Shown one piece after another: positions 27,919 through 35,641 of a stretch of 64,000 nucleotides of DNA (position 1 is the first letter of the stretch; each line of letters begins with the position of its first letter). The notes under the pieces were generated by a model. The model made no database searches, was not told where the DNA came from, and saw only the letters and a program-made list of their open reading frames with translations. The stretch lies in contig NZ_KB891997.1 in the NCBI RefSeq assembly GCF_000373625.1, forward strand, positions 310,001-374,000, read 5' to 3'. Both the position numbers and the translations under genes were made by a program. This stretch comes from Streptomyces sp. LaPpAH-108. Its GTDB lineage: Bacteria; Actinomycetota; Actinomycetes; Streptomycetales; Streptomycetaceae.

Positions 27919-29355
27919 ATGAGTTCCGCTCTCGTGGTCGGCGGCGGCCCCAACGGGCTCGCCGCCGCGGCCCTGCTCGCGCGGGCGGGCCTCGAGGTCA
28001 CCCTGCTGGAAGCCTCGGACGAGGTCGGCGGCGGCACCCGCAGCCATGAGGCCCTCGTGCCCGGACTGCTGCACGACCACTGCTCCGCCATCCACCCCAT
28101 GGCCGTCACCTCGCCCGCGCTGCGCGCCCTGGAACTGGAACGGCACGGTCTGCGCTGGCTGCTGCCCGAGATCGACTGCGTCCACCCCCTGGACGACGGC
28201 GACGCGGGCGTGCTGGTGCGCTCCGTCGAGGACACCGCCCGGCTGCTCGGCGCCGACGGCGACCGCTACCGCGCCCTGCTCGGACCCTCCGTACGGAACT
28301 GGGACGCGCTCGCCCAGGACGTGATGGGCCCGCTGCTGCGCGTCCCCTCGCACCCGCTGCCGCTCGCCCGGTTCGGGCTGCCCACCACCCTGCCCGCCTC
28401 GGCCCTCGCCAGGCTGTTCAGCACCGAGCGGGCCCGCGCCCTGTGGGCCGGGGTCGCCGCCCACGCCTACCGCCCGCTCGGCCGCCCGCTCACCTCGGCC
28501 ATCGGGCTCGGCATCCTCGCCGCCGGACACGCGGCGGGCTGGGCCGTCGCCGAGGGCGGCTCGCAGTCCATCGCCCGCGCCCTGGAGAAGGTCCTGCGCG
28601 AGCACGGCGGCACGATCCACACCGGCGTCCGCGTCACCGGCCACCGGCAGCTCCCGCCCGCCGACGTCACCCTGCTCGACCTGGACCCCGGCCAGGCCCT
28701 CGCGATCTACGGCGACCTGCTGCCCGGCCGCACCCGGTCCGCCTACCGGCGCTTCCGGCGCGGCCCCGGCGCCTACAAGGTCGACCTGGCCGTCGAGGGC
28801 GGCATCCCCTGGACCGACGCGGACGCCCGGCGCGCGGGCACCGTGCACCTCGGCGGCACCTTCGCCGAGATCGCCCGCGCCGAGCGCGAGGTGTCGGCGG
28901 GCCGGATGCCCGAGCGGCCCTTCGTCCTGGTCGGCCAGCAGTATCTGGCCGACCCCGGCCGCTCGGTGGGCGACGTGCACCCGGTCTGGACGTACGCCCA
29001 TGTGCCGTACGGCTACGACGGGGACGCCACCGGCGCGGTCCTCGCCCAGCTGGAGCGGTTCGCGCCGGGGGTGCGCGAGCGGATCCTCGGCATGGAGGTC
29101 ACCCGGCCCGCCGGATTCGCCGCCGCCAACCCCAACTTCGCGGGCGGCGACATCCTCACCGGCGCCAAGACCGCGCCCCAGCTGGTCCTCGGCGCCCGCC
29201 CGGCCCTGGACCCGTACGCCACGGGGCTGCCCGGGGTGTTCCTGTGCTCGGCGGCCACGCCTCCTGGACCGGGCGCCCACGGCATGTGCGGGGCGAGTGC
29301 GGCGGCCTCCGCGCTGCGGCACCTCGGCGTGCGGGCGGATCTGCTCGCGGGGTGA
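27919..29355 (+). CDS. FAD-dependent oxidoreductase, phytoene-desaturase/PYROXD2-like
   Basis: A 478-residue flavoprotein. The N-terminal dinucleotide motif VVGGGPNGLAAAALLARAG (6-24) is followed by the second-strand glutamate in LLEASDEVGGGTRS. The C-terminal FAD motif region reads VFLCSAATPPGPGAHGMCG. This arrangement is that of the CrtI-like amine-oxidase/phytoene-desaturase superfamily, PYROXD2 branch, often annotated NAD(P)/FAD-dependent oxidoreductase in Streptomyces. No carotenoid genes are nearby, so a carotenoid role is unlikely and the substrate is unknown. The ATG at 27919 has no good ribosome binding site. Confidence 0.85.
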   Translation: MSSALVVGGGPNGLAAAALLARAGLEVTLLEASDEVGGGTRSHEALVPGLLHDHCSAIHPMAVTSPALRALELERHGLRWLLPEIDCVHPLDDGDAGVLVRSVEDTARLLGADGDRYRALLGPSVRNWDALAQDVMGPLLRVPSHPLPLARFGLPTTLPASALARLFSTERARALWAGVAAHAYRPLGRPLTSAIGLGILAAGHAAGWAVAEGGSQSIARALEKVLREHGGTIHTGVRVTGHRQLPPADVTLLDLDPGQALAIYGDLLPGRTRSAYRRFRRGPGAYKVDLAVEGGIPWTDADARRAGTVHLGGTFAEIARAEREVSAGRMPERPFVLVGQQYLADPGRSVGDVHPVWTYAHVPYGYDGDATGAVLAQLERFAPGVRERILGMEVTRPAGFAAANPNFAGGDILTGAKTAPQLVLGARPALDPYATGLPGVFLCSAATPPGPGAHGMCGASAAASALRHLGVRADLLAG

Positions 29356-29359
29356 GCGT

Positions 29360-29446
29360 GTGTGGGCTGAGCATGTGTGGCCTGGGCACATGTGGGCTTG
29401 TGTGGCCTGGCCATGCGTGGGCTGAGCACATGTGGGCTGAACACAC
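29360..29446 (+). repeat. Degenerate short tandem repeats after the oxidoreductase gene
   Basis: About six imperfect copies of a 14-17 bp unit close to TGTGTGGGCTGAGCACA run from just after the stop at 29355 to the next terminator. Copies vary by small indels and substitutions, so they do not keep one frame. Confidence 0.6.
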
Positions 29447-29478
29447 GTGGGCGGCCCCCGGCTCAAGGGGCCGCCCAC
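29447..29478. terminator. Terminator between the oxidoreductase gene and gap
   Basis: Perfect 12-bp inverted repeat, GTGGGCGGCCCC (29447-29458) and complement (29467-29478), 8-nt loop, between convergent genes. Confidence 0.75.
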
Positions 29479-29488
29479 CGGCGGGTGT

Positions 29489-30487
29489 TCAGCTGCCCGC
29501 GAGGAGTTCCAGCGTGTCGATCACGCGGTTCGAGAAGCCCCACTCGTTGTCGTACCAGGCGACGACCTTGACGTGCCGGCCGTCCACCCGGGTCAGCGCC
29601 GAGTCGAAGATCGAGGAGGCCGGGTTGCCGACGATGTCGGCGGAGACCAGCGCGTCCTCCGAGTACTCCAGCACCCCGGCGAGCGGGCCCTCGGCGGCGG
29701 CGCGGTAGGCGGCCAGCACCTCGTCCCGGGTCACGTCGCGGGAGACCGTGGTGTTCAGCTCCACGATCGAGCCCACCGGCACCGGCACCCGGATCGAGTC
29801 GCCCGACAGCTTGCCGTCCAGGTTCGGCAGCACCAGGCCGATGGCCTTCGCCGCGCCGGTCGTCGTCGGCACGATGTTCACCCCGGCGGCACGCGCGCGG
29901 CGGGCGTCGCGGTGCGGGCCGTCCTGGAGGTTCTGCTCCTGGGTGTAGGCGTGCACCGTCGTCATGAAGCCGTGCTCGATGCCCGCGAGGTCGTCCAGGA
30001 CGGCGGCCAGCGGCGCCAGCGCGTTGGTCGTGCAGGAGGCGTTGGAGACGATCGTGTGCAGCGCCGGGTCGTAGGCGTCGGTGTTCACGCCGTACGCCAG
30101 CGTCACGTCCGCGCCGTCCGACGGCGCGCTCACCAGCACCCGGCTCGCGCCCGCGTCCAGGTGGACGCGCGCGGCCTTGGCGGCGGTGAAGCGGCCGGTC
30201 GCCTCCAGGACGACGTCCACGCCCAGCTCCGCCCACGGCAGCCGGGCCGGGTCGCGCTCGGCGAGCACCTTGATGCGGCGGCCGTCGACCACGAGGGTGT
30301 CCCCGTCCACGGACACCGGTCGGCCCAGGCGTCCGGCCGTGGTGTCGAAGGCGAGCAGCCGGGCGAGCACGGCGGGCTCGGTGAGGTCGTTGACGGCGAC
30401 CACCTCGAGGTCGCTCCCGCGCTCCAGCAGCGCGCGCAGCACATTGCGTCCGATGCGGCCGAATCCGTTGACGGCGATACGAGTCAT
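29489..30487 (-). CDS. gap: Glyceraldehyde-3-phosphate dehydrogenase
   Basis: A 332-residue type I GAPDH. The NAD motif NGFGRIGRNVLRAL is at 7-20; the catalytic segment SNASCTTNALAP has Cys152 and HAYTQ supplies His179; the C-terminal WYDNEWGFSNRVIDT is diagnostic. It oxidises and phosphorylates glyceraldehyde 3-phosphate to 1,3-bisphosphoglycerate. GGAAGGGA precedes the ATG at 30487. It is not next to pgk or tpi, so it is probably a second copy outside the main gap-pgk-tpi operon. The Asp after AVN in the second strand (residue 34) suggests NAD rather than NADP preference. Confidence 0.95.
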   Translation of the reverse strand: MTRIAVNGFGRIGRNVLRALLERGSDLEVVAVNDLTEPAVLARLLAFDTTAGRLGRPVSVDGDTLVVDGRRIKVLAERDPARLPWAELGVDVVLEATGRFTAAKAARVHLDAGASRVLVSAPSDGADVTLAYGVNTDAYDPALHTIVSNASCTTNALAPLAAVLDDLAGIEHGFMTTVHAYTQEQNLQDGPHRDARRARAAGVNIVPTTTGAAKAIGLVLPNLDGKLSGDSIRVPVPVGSIVELNTTVSRDVTRDEVLAAYRAAAEGPLAGVLEYSEDALVSADIVGNPASSIFDSALTRVDGRHVKVVAWYDNEWGFSNRVIDTLELLAGS

Positions 30488-30601
30488 GAATGGTGTCCCT
30501 TCCGTTCGCCTCCCAGATTCGTGGGGCGAGGGGCGGGCGGGGGAGCGGCGGGAGCGCCATGGTTCGCAAGGATCGTGCCAGGGGCTTTTGGCTGCGGTGG
30601 C

Positions 30602-31558
30602 TCAGCTCCCCTTGGTGAAGGTGCGCCGGTAGTCGCTCGGCGTCGTCCCCAGCACGCGCTGGAAGTGCAGCCGCAGATTCGCGCCCGTGCCGAGCCCCGT
30701 CTCGGCGGCGATCCGCTCCACCCCGTGGTCCGAGCGCTCAAGGAGTTCGCGGGCCAGGTCGACCCGGGCCCGCGTCACCCACTCCATCGGCGTGTAGCCG
30801 GTGTCCTCCACGAACCGCCGAGAGAAGGTGCGCGGCGACACCGAGGCGTGCCGGGCCAGCGCCGCGAGGCTCAGCGGCTCCCCGAGCCTGCGCAGCGCCC
30901 ACTCGCGGGTACCGGCGAACCGCTCGCCCAGCGGCTCGGGCACACTGCGCGGCACGTACTGCGCCTGGCCGCCGCTGCGATAGGGGGCCGCGACCAGGCG
31001 CCGGGCGGCATGATTGGAGGCGGCCACGCCGAGGTCGCCGCGCAGGATGTGCAGACACAGGTCGATGCCGGAGGCGGCGCCCGCCGAGGTGAGCACGCTG
31101 CCCTCGTCCACGAACAGCACATTGCCGTCCACCCGGACCAGCGGATGCCGCTCGGCCAGGGCGCGGGTGTAGTGCCAGTGCGTGGTGGCCCGCTTCCCGT
31201 CGAGCAGCCCCGTGGCGGCCAGCGCGAACGCGCCCGTCGAGATGGCCGCGAGCCGTGCCCCGCGCGCGTGCGCGGCGAGCAGCGCCGTCACCACGGCGGC
31301 CGGCGGATCCTCGCGGTCGGGGAACCGGTAGCCGGGCACGAACACGATGTCCGCCCACTCCAGCGCCTCAAGGCCGTGCGCCACGTGGTACGACAACCCG
31401 TCGCCGCCGGTCACCAGACCGGGCGCGGCCCCGCAGACCCGTACCTCGTACGGCATGGAGGCGCGGGTGGTGAACACCTGGGCGGGGATGCCCACATCGA
31501 GCGGCTTGGCCCCTTCGAGGACGAGGACGGCGGCGCGGAACAGCGGGGAGGACGGCAC
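30602..31558 (-). CDS. GlxA-type AraC-family regulator
   Basis: A 318-residue GlxA/FtrA-like regulator: an N-terminal DJ-1/PfpI-like domain (about 5-180) and a C-terminal AraC helix-turn-helix pair (about 215-312; LAALARHASVSPRTFSRRFVEDTG, then IAAETGLGTGANLRLHFQRVLGTTPSDYRR). The nucleophile elbow of true DJ-1 enzymes is ISTGAF here, with Thr for Cys, so the domain should bind a ligand rather than catalyse. The start is GTG at 31558. It is divergent from the riboswitch-controlled cbtBA genes and lies 114 nt downstream of gap; its target is unknown. Confidence 0.88.
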   Translation of the reverse strand: MPSSPLFRAAVLVLEGAKPLDVGIPAQVFTTRASMPYEVRVCGAAPGLVTGGDGLSYHVAHGLEALEWADIVFVPGYRFPDREDPPAAVVTALLAAHARGARLAAISTGAFALAATGLLDGKRATTHWHYTRALAERHPLVRVDGNVLFVDEGSVLTSAGAASGIDLCLHILRGDLGVAASNHAARRLVAAPYRSGGQAQYVPRSVPEPLGERFAGTREWALRRLGEPLSLAALARHASVSPRTFSRRFVEDTGYTPMEWVTRARVDLARELLERSDHGVERIAAETGLGTGANLRLHFQRVLGTTPSDYRRTFTKGS

Positions 31559-31689
31559 GGGGAGCAGCGTACGAGGAGGGTGAACCGGCGCGTCGGCACG
31601 GCGTGTTCACCGCGCGCCCACACGTCCCGGCCTGCCGGGAGAGGAAGATCACCCGGCCCCGGCGCGGTCTTGGCCGCGCACCCCGTACG

Positions 31690-31836
31690 CGGTACCGTCG
31701 GTGCGAAATCGATGACGGCGGAACGGAAGCCGGTGGAAGTCCGGCACGGTCGCGCCACTGTGAGCGAGGCCCCCGCGAGGGGCCGCGCGAGTCAGACCCG
31801 TGGCCGTCGTCCTGTGCACCACCGAGATGGGACGCG
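31690..31836 (+). promoter_or_regulatory. Cobalamin riboswitch in the cbtB leader
   Basis: The conserved core is visible: GAAGCCGGTGGAAGTCCGGC at 31727-31746, the B12 box GCCACTG at 31754-31760, and GAGTCAGACCCG near 31789-31800 at the 3' end of the aptamer. It ends some 20-30 nt before the cbtB Shine-Dalgarno (GAGGAGG, 31843-31849), so adenosylcobalamin binding probably blocks translation start. The outer limits are approximate. The aptamer family usually represses cobalamin synthesis and cobalt or B12 uptake genes, matching the CbtB/CbtA genes downstream. Confidence 0.9.
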
Positions 31837-31857
31837 AATTCCCGAGGAGGTCCTGCC

Positions 31858-32079
31858 ATGGCGCAGACCGTCGCTCCGCCGACAGCCACCAGCCCCGCCG
31901 TACCTGCCAAGCTGCCGCTCAAGGACATCGCGCCCTGGGCCGTTTTCTTCGGCGTCCTCATGCTGATCCTGCTCTACTTCGTCGGCGCCGAACAGGGCGC
32001 CACCTCCGTGTTCAGCGGCACGGACGTCCACGAGTGGGTGCACGACGCCCGCCACCTGCTCGGCTTCCCCTGCCACTGA
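31858..32079 (+). CDS. cbtB: CbtB, small cobalt-transporter subunit
   Basis: A 73-residue protein with one transmembrane segment (about 25-45, PWAVFFGVLMLILLYFVG) and a histidine-bearing C-terminus (VHEWVHDARHLLGFPCH) likely to bind metal. This is the usual CbtB form, always next to CbtA. The pair is thought to import cobalt for cobalamin synthesis, which fits the B12 riboswitch just upstream. GAGGAGG stands 8 nt before the ATG. cbtA follows after 20 nt. Confidence 0.9.
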   Translation: MAQTVAPPTATSPAVPAKLPLKDIAPWAVFFGVLMLILLYFVGAEQGATSVFSGTDVHEWVHDARHLLGFPCH

Positions 32080-32099
32080 CGTAAGGGACGCCGCACGCC

Positions 32100-32852
32100 A
32101 TGAACTCCGCAACGGTCAGAAACCTTCTCGTCCGGGGCATGCTGGCGGGTCTCGCCGCCGGGCTGCTCGCCCTGGTCGCCGCCTACTTCCTCGGTGAACC
32201 GAACGTCGACCGGGCGATCGCCTTCGAGGACGCCCACTCCCACGAGCACGAGATGGAGGTCGTCTCCCGCTCCCTGCAGTCCACCGCCGGTCTCGCCACC
32301 GGTGTCCTGGTCTACGGGGTCGCCTTCGGCGGTATCGCCGCGCTCGCCTTCTGTTTCGCGCTCGGCCGCGTCGGGCGCTTCGGTCCCCGGGCGACCGCGC
32401 TGCTGCTGTCGACGGCCGCGCTGCTCGCGGTGTACGTCGTGCCGTTCCTCAAGTACCCGGCCAACCCGCCCTCGGTGGGCGACCCGGACACCATAGGCAA
32501 GCGCACTACGTTGTACTTTTTGATGATGTTGCTCAGTGTGCTGCTCGCGATCGGCGCCACCCTGCTCGGCAAGCGGCTCGCCCCGAGCCTGGGCGCCTGG
32601 TGGGCCACGGTCACGGCCGTCGCCGCCTTCGCCGTGGTGATCGGCCTCGCCTATGCGTTCCTGCCGGTGATCAACGAGGTTCCCAGGGACTTCCCGGCCA
32701 TCCTGCTGTGGCGCTTCCGGCTCGCGGCGCTCGCCGTGCAGGCCGTGCTGTGGGGCGGATTCGGGCTGCTCTTCGGCGAGTTGGCCGAGCGGCAGCTCAA
32801 CCCGCGCCCCGCGAAGGCGCCTTCGGCCGCGGCGGTCGCCGCCTCGGGCTGA
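32100..32852 (+). CDS. cbtA: CbtA, cobalt-transporter subunit
   Basis: A 250-residue membrane protein with five or six transmembrane helices. A His-rich extracytoplasmic loop after helix 1 (EDAHSHEHEMEVVSR) and FLKYPANPPSVGDPDTI are typical of CbtA. It works with CbtB as a predicted cobalt importer. It is the second gene of the riboswitch-controlled unit and ends at a strong terminator. Confidence 0.9.
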   Translation: MNSATVRNLLVRGMLAGLAAGLLALVAAYFLGEPNVDRAIAFEDAHSHEHEMEVVSRSLQSTAGLATGVLVYGVAFGGIAALAFCFALGRVGRFGPRATALLLSTAALLAVYVVPFLKYPANPPSVGDPDTIGKRTTLYFLMMLLSVLLAIGATLLGKRLAPSLGAWWATVTAVAAFAVVIGLAYAFLPVINEVPRDFPAILLWRFRLAALAVQAVLWGGFGLLFGELAERQLNPRPAKAPSAAAVAASG

Positions 32853-32895
32853 GTCGGCCGGTCGAGATGGCCGTTCGACGACGGCCGTACGACGA

Positions 32896-32929
32896 CGAGA
32901 GGGCCCCGGGACCGTCCGGGGCCCTCTCG
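32896..32929 (+). terminator. Terminator after cbtA
   Basis: Perfect 14-bp inverted repeat, CGAGAGGGCCCCGG (32896-32909) and complement (32916-32929), 6-nt loop. Confidence 0.82.
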
Positions 32930-33023
32930 CGTTCGTCCGCCCGGCCCCCGCCACTGGGAATGCGGGTTCAGGGCGAAGAGCGGCGCCCGGTGGGACCGAG
33001 TACCGGGCGTCGACTCGCTAAAC

Positions 33024-33042
33024 TTAGCTTAGCCTTGCCTAA
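33024..33042. promoter_or_regulatory. Orphan iron box (DmdR/IdeR/DtxR-type operator)
   Basis: TTAGCTTAGCCTTGCCTAA matches the 19-bp palindromic iron-box consensus (TTAGGTTAGGCTAACCTAA) at about 15-16 positions on its better strand. It lies between the convergent ends of cbtA and the histidine-phosphatase-like gene, so no start codon is close on either side. Confidence 0.65.
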
Positions 33043-33091
33043 GTTTCATTCGCCAGTCCGGGATCGGCCGGATTCCGACGGTGATGCCGTC

Positions 33092-33670
33092 CTACTCGGT
33101 GAGCGGGCGGCCCAGCCGCAGGTTCCAGCGCCCGGCCCGGCCGCTCAGCTCCGTGACGGTCAGCGGGGGTACGTCCAGCCGCCAGAACGTCTCGGGGGGC
33201 AGGGCGAGGGCGTGGACGACGGCCGCGCGGACGACCTCCGGTTCGACGACGCCGAGCGTGCGGCCGTCTTCCTGTGCCGACTCCAGCCAGGCACCCACCC
33301 GTTCGCACAGGGCGCGCACCGACTCCCCGCCGTGCGGGGCGCCTTCGGGGTCGGCGAGCCAGCGCATCAGCTCCTGCGGCTCGACGGCACCCACCTCCTC
33401 CAGGGTGCGTCCCCGCCAGCGACCCGCGTCCAGCGTGGCCAGCTCCGGCAACTCTTCGGCGTCGAGCCCGAGTTCGGTCGCCGTCTCATGGCAGCGGGCA
33501 CCCGGGGACCGTACGACCCGGTCAGCGCGGCCGACGCTGGACAGCGAGCCCGCCGCCGCCCGGGCCCGGGCCGCACCCGAGGCGTCGAGAGGACCGAGCC
33601 CGTCGTAGAACCGGGCCTGCCGCAGCGCCTGGCTGCTCGCGGGCGAGACGAGAAGAACACGGCTGGTCAC
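33092..33670 (-). CDS. Histidine-phosphatase-fold protein lacking both catalytic histidines
   Basis: A 192-residue protein with the phosphoglycerate-mutase-like layout: LLVSPASS where RHGE is expected (residues 9-12), RSPGARCHETA matching the S-P-x-x-R-x-x-x-T-A segment, and GGES (114-117) intact. The second catalytic His is replaced by Glu143 in VVEPEV. Loss of both histidines argues against normal phosphatase chemistry. The start is GTG at 33670 with AGGAG 4 nt upstream. Its neighbourhood (CbtBA, B12 riboswitch) recalls CobC-type alpha-ribazole phosphatases, but with these changes a direct CobC role is doubtful. Confidence 0.78.
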   Translation of the reverse strand: MTSRVLLVSPASSQALRQARFYDGLGPLDASGAARARAAAGSLSSVGRADRVVRSPGARCHETATELGLDAEELPELATLDAGRWRGRTLEEVGAVEPQELMRWLADPEGAPHGGESVRALCERVGAWLESAQEDGRTLGVVEPEVVRAAVVHALALPPETFWRLDVPPLTVTELSGRAGRWNLRLGRPLTE

Positions 33671-33818
33671 GGGGCTCCTGGGGCTGTCGTGGGGGCGGAC
33701 GGCGAACGTAACATCGTCACGGCGTGCCCAGGGGGGCGTCCGGGACGAGAGGGTCGCCGTGCCGGTATGGGCCTCCGTGGAGTGGCGGTGAGAGTGGGGA
33801 CCTTGTGATCCGGCGGTC

Positions 33819-35135
33819 TCACGCGTCCGTTCCCAGGCGGCTCAGCGCCCCCGTCACCAGCGCGGCCGTCCCCGTCTCCAACGTCAGCCGGACGCTGGGG
33901 AGATAGTGCGGGGAGTGGTTGCCGGGGAGGGTGCGGAACTTTTCGGCCGGGGTGGTGCCGGGGGCCGCCGTCCACTGTGCCGGGCCCACTGTGCCGAGCA
34001 TCCAGTAGGCGCTCTGGATGGCGGGGTGGCCGTGGAGGTCGGCGCCCGCGCCGGTGAGGAGGGGGAAGTCCTCGGTGGCTGTGGTGGCGGGCCAGCCGGT
34101 GACGCGGGACGGGCCGAACGCCGTGCGGTGGGCCTGTCGTACGGCCGCCGTGACCCCGGGGTCCGGCAGGGTGACCCCCGAGCGGGACAGTTCGGTGACG
34201 GTGACCCGGGGCGGCAGCGCGGCGGCGGAGACCTCGGCGCGGGCCATGCGCTCCACGGCGGCTGCCGCGCCCGCGAGTGCCGTCTCGGAGAACGCCCTGA
34301 TGGTGACGCGGAGTTCGGCGCGGGCGGCGATCACGTTCCCGGCGTGACCGGCGTCGCCCGTGTGCAGCGCGGAGGCCGTGACCGTCAGGCGCTCGGCGGG
34401 GTCCGTCTCCCGGGCGGTGATGGCAGGCAGGCGGGTGACCACCCCGGCCGCTGCCGACAGCGGGTCGGCCGTCAGATGCGGGGTCGCCGCGTGGCCGCCG
34501 TCGCCCTCGAAGACCAGCTCAAGGGTGCGGCTGCCCGCCAGCACCGGGCCGTCGGCGTGGGCGACCATGCCCGCCGGGAAGGCGGCCGTGTGCTGGGCCA
34601 GCACGACGTCGGGCACGGTGATCCGCTCGTACAGCCCGTCCGCCAGCATCGCCCGCGCCCCGCTCAGCGTCTCCTCGGCGGGCTGGCCGACGACCAGCAG
34701 CGTGCCGCGCCAGCGGCCCGGGTGTGTGGCGAACCAGCGGGCGGCGGCAGCCGCGCAGGCCAGATGTGCGTCGTGGCCGCACGCGTGCATCACCGGCACC
34801 GGGCGCCCGTCGGGGCCGGGTGCGGTGACGGTGCTCGCGTAGGGGGCGCCGGTGCGCTCCGCGACGGGCAGCGCGTCGAGTTCGGCGCGCAGCAGGACGG
34901 CCGGTCCGTCGCCGTTGCGGAGTTCGGCGGCCACGCCATGGCCCCCCACGCCCCGCAGCACACGGAAGCCGTCGGACTCCAGCCAGTCGGCGAACCGGGC
35001 GGCCGTACGGGCCTCGGCGCCGGAGAGTTCGGGGTGCTGATGCAGATCGAGGTACAGCTCGGCGGCGGGGGCGAGCAGAGGGCGTATGTCCGGCAACTCG
35101 GCCTCGGCTGACGAGTGTTCGCGGAGTTCGGGCAC
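33819..35135 (-). CDS. M20D-family amidohydrolase/aminoacylase
   Basis: A 438-residue metallo-amidohydrolase of peptidase family M20D. All metal-site motifs are intact: LRAELDALP, MHACGHDAH, QPAEET, LAQHT and, near the end, GNHSPHYLP. Such enzymes cleave N-acyl or peptide-type amide bonds (hippurate, indole-acetyl amino acids, N-acetyl amino acids); the substrate cannot be told. The start is GTG at 35135 with GAGGAG 8 nt upstream. It is divergent from the RiPP precursor gene at 35356 with 220 nt between, so it could belong to the cluster (for instance a hydrolase acting on the product), though similar genes are common housekeeping. Compare the degenerate homologue at 10876-12093. Confidence 0.9.
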   Translation of the reverse strand: MPELREHSSAEAELPDIRPLLAPAAELYLDLHQHPELSGAEARTAARFADWLESDGFRVLRGVGGHGVAAELRNGDGPAVLLRAELDALPVAERTGAPYASTVTAPGPDGRPVPVMHACGHDAHLACAAAAARWFATHPGRWRGTLLVVGQPAEETLSGARAMLADGLYERITVPDVVLAQHTAAFPAGMVAHADGPVLAGSRTLELVFEGDGGHAATPHLTADPLSAAAGVVTRLPAITARETDPAERLTVTASALHTGDAGHAGNVIAARAELRVTIRAFSETALAGAAAAVERMARAEVSAAALPPRVTVTELSRSGVTLPDPGVTAAVRQAHRTAFGPSRVTGWPATTATEDFPLLTGAGADLHGHPAIQSAYWMLGTVGPAQWTAAPGTTPAEKFRTLPGNHSPHYLPSVRLTLETGTAALVTGALSRLGTDA

Positions 35136-35355
35136 GCGGGGCTCCTCGGGATCGGGACCGGACCGGGCGGAACACGGGGTCGCGGCCGACTTGGGCGGAA
35201 CATGTCAGCGATGTGACAGCGGAACGCCAGGGCGGTGACAACGGACGCGCGTAGAAAGGTAATCGCCGAAGGCCACGGCCTCCGGCGGGTTCGCCGCACC
35301 ACCGGCCGGGAGCCTCCCGTCCGGCAGTACGTCCCCTGACCCGGAAGGAGCCATC

Positions 35356-35529
35356 ATGGCTGACAACAACCTCGCCTCCCTCGCCCAGGAGATCCTGGAC
35401 CTGGAGTCGGAGACCTTCGAGATCACCGACTACTCGGACGCCAGTGAGGTCATGCTCGGCTCGTCCACGAGCTGCTCCTCCACGAGCACCTGCTCCAGCA
35501 CGACCAGCACCACCTCCTGCACCGCCTGA
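35356..35529 (+). CDS. RiPP precursor peptide with a Ser/Thr/Cys-only core (thiazolyl-peptide type)
   Basis: A 57-residue peptide. Residues 1-35 are an acidic leader (LASLAQEILDLESETFEITD core, then YSDASEVMLG) like thiazolyl-peptide/TOMM leaders that bind an F protein. Residues 36-57 contain 10 Ser, 8 Thr, 3 Cys and a final Ala, with no other residue; the cysteines are at 40, 46 and 55. Every core residue but the last can be cyclised to an azol(in)e or dehydrated. The core proper may begin at Ser39-Cys40, as in Ser-Cys-first thiopeptides, or after Gly35. AAGGAG stands 6 nt before the ATG. It is convergent with the modification operon, and a 19-bp hairpin lies between. Confidence 0.88.
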   Translation: MADNNLASLAQEILDLESETFEITDYSDASEVMLGSSTSCSSTSTCSSTTSTTSCTA

Positions 35530-35543
35530 CGCTCGTCGTCGGC

Positions 35544-35586
35544 CGGACGGTCCCCGGCGCGCACCTCGCGCGCCGGGGACCGTCCG
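35544..35586. terminator. Bidirectional terminator between precursor gene and operon end
   Basis: Perfect 19-bp inverted repeat (arms 35544-35562 and 35568-35586), loop ACCTC, 14 nt after the precursor stop and 55 nt beyond the YcaO stop on the other strand. Confidence 0.85.
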
Positions 35587-35641
35587 TGTGAACGGGCCGT
35601 GGCGAAGGACCCGTTCACCTCTCAGGGAGCCGGGCCCGGCG

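Noticed and set aside
33081..33608. Plus-strand gene driven by the iron box
   Set aside because: The open frame is the exact antisense of the histidine-phosphatase-like gene and its product resembles no iron-uptake protein.
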